Source: CAZWZG01 sp964638245 (GTDB lineage: Bacteria; Pseudomonadota; Alphaproteobacteria; Rhodobacterales; Rhodobacteraceae). From it: DNA of 32,535 bases. Below, in pieces: positions 32,075-32,535 of the stretch. The notes under the pieces are model-generated. The model worked only from the letters and a program-made list of their open reading frames with translations. It was not told the DNA's origin and did not search any database. Position numbers and translations under genes: made by a program. The DNA lies in NCBI GenBank assembly GCA_964638245.1, contig CAZWZG010000014.1, positions 1 to 32,535 on the forward strand, in the 5' to 3' direction. Position 1 is the stretch's first letter. Every line of letters begins with the position of its first letter.

Positions 32075-32535
32075 ATGACCACTGCCCTTTTCTCGCTAGC
32101 GCTGGATGATCTTGAGGCGACGCACCGTTTTGGTGCTCGTCTGTGCGATTGTCTCCAAGCGGGAAACGTCGTGTGTCTGGACGGCCCTCTTGGCGCGGGC
32201 AAGACCGCACTGGCACGGGCGGTTCTTCAAGCCAAGATGCGCAAGAACGGGCACGTGGAAGATGTGCCATCCCCAAGCTTTACGCTTGTCCAGCTATATG
32301 AGTTCAGCGATGTCGACGTCTGGCACACGGACCTTTACCGCCTGAACGATCTTGCCGAAGTCGAAGAGCTCGGCCTTTTCGACGCGATGGAGACCAGCAT
32401 TTGCCTGATCGAATGGCCTGATCGGCTGGGCCCCGCGGTTCCCAAGGACGCGCTTTTTATCAAGTTTGAGGTGGAGCCGGGGTCGGATACTCGCAACTTG
32501 ACGTTCCACGGACCAGCATTCTGGCGCGCGCGACT
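32075..32535 (+). CDS. tsaE: TsaE, ATPase of the t6A37 tRNA-modification complex (partial)
   Basis: The first 153 codons of a TsaE (YjeE) protein, cut by the window end. The Walker A motif GPLGAGKT lies at residues 37-44. It is followed by PSPSFTLVQLYE, WHTDLYRL, ELGLFDAME and the family signature CLIEWPDRLG, which together identify TsaE rather than a generic P-loop protein. TsaE drives turnover of the TsaB-TsaD complex that makes t6A at position 37. The ATG at 32075 has only a short GGGA before it, so translation may depend on the upstream PAS gene, 41 bp away. Confidence 0.95.
   Translation, partial: MTTALFSLALDDLEATHRFGARLCDCLQAGNVVCLDGPLGAGKTALARAVLQAKMRKNGHVEDVPSPSFTLVQLYEFSDVDVWHTDLYRLNDLAEVEELGLFDAMETSICLIEWPDRLGPAVPKDALFIKFEVEPGSDTRNLTFHGPAFWRAR

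Noticed and set aside
1..32535. CRISPR arrays, insertion sequences, prophage or defence islands
   Set aside because: No regularly spaced repeats, transposase or integrase frames or phage genes were seen. The tRNA-Gln 3' end at the left edge shows no adjacent integrase or att-like duplication within the window.

Overview
The window reads as the chromosome of a marine Rhodobacteraceae (Roseobacter-group alphaproteobacterium). This rests on gene content and order rather than a database search: a RegB/SenC/RegA redox cluster, xsc-pta-soeABC, hemD-mic60-hemY, a PutA without its own DNA-binding domain next to a divergent Lrp-type regulator, a full CtrA box, and high GC with tightly packed genes. 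The sequence is a draft: there is a 100-base N gap inside xsc and a one-base frameshift in ahcY.

Layout. (1) 1-5294: the 3' part of a tRNA-Gln(TTG). Then a minus-strand operon encodes a formylglycine-generating enzyme followed by GalB, LigK/GalC and GalD, the lower gallate / protocatechuate-4,5-cleavage steps. A GntR/FCD regulator and an AbrB-family membrane protein are divergent from it, and a perfect palindrome lies in the shared promoter. (2) 5298-9289: putA and divergent putR for proline use. (3) 9286-16759: xsc, pta, soeA, soeB and soeC on the minus strand, with pta/soeA and soeA/soeB overlapping by 4 bp. Sulfoacetaldehyde is split to acetyl phosphate and sulfite, acetyl phosphate becomes acetyl-CoA, and sulfite is oxidised to sulfate with electrons going to quinone. 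(4) 16908-20576: hemD, mic60 (mitofilin homologue) and hemY. (5) 20649-24890: tsaD, a YciI-like gene, an EVE-domain gene, a DUF2853 gene, a ketopantoate-reductase-family gene and an extensin-family gene. (6) 24976-30374: ahcY (frameshifted), a small secreted protein, an HD hydrolase, and regA, senC and divergent regB. (7) 30465-32535: a membrane-anchored PAS protein resembling the sensory half of DivL, with a full CtrA box upstream, followed by tsaE, which is cut by the window end.

How the parts connect. The window combines catabolism of aromatic acids, proline and C2 sulfonates, the last with a built-in sulfite detoxification and energy-conserving step, with global redox control (RegBA), tetrapyrrole synthesis and inner-membrane architecture. 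No mobile element, CRISPR array, prophage or defence island was seen. The most unusual points are the sulfatase-activating enzyme in an aromatic-acid operon, the CtrA box before the kinase-less PAS gene, the well-formed but unassigned palindromes in several promoters, and the two assembly or mutation defects.
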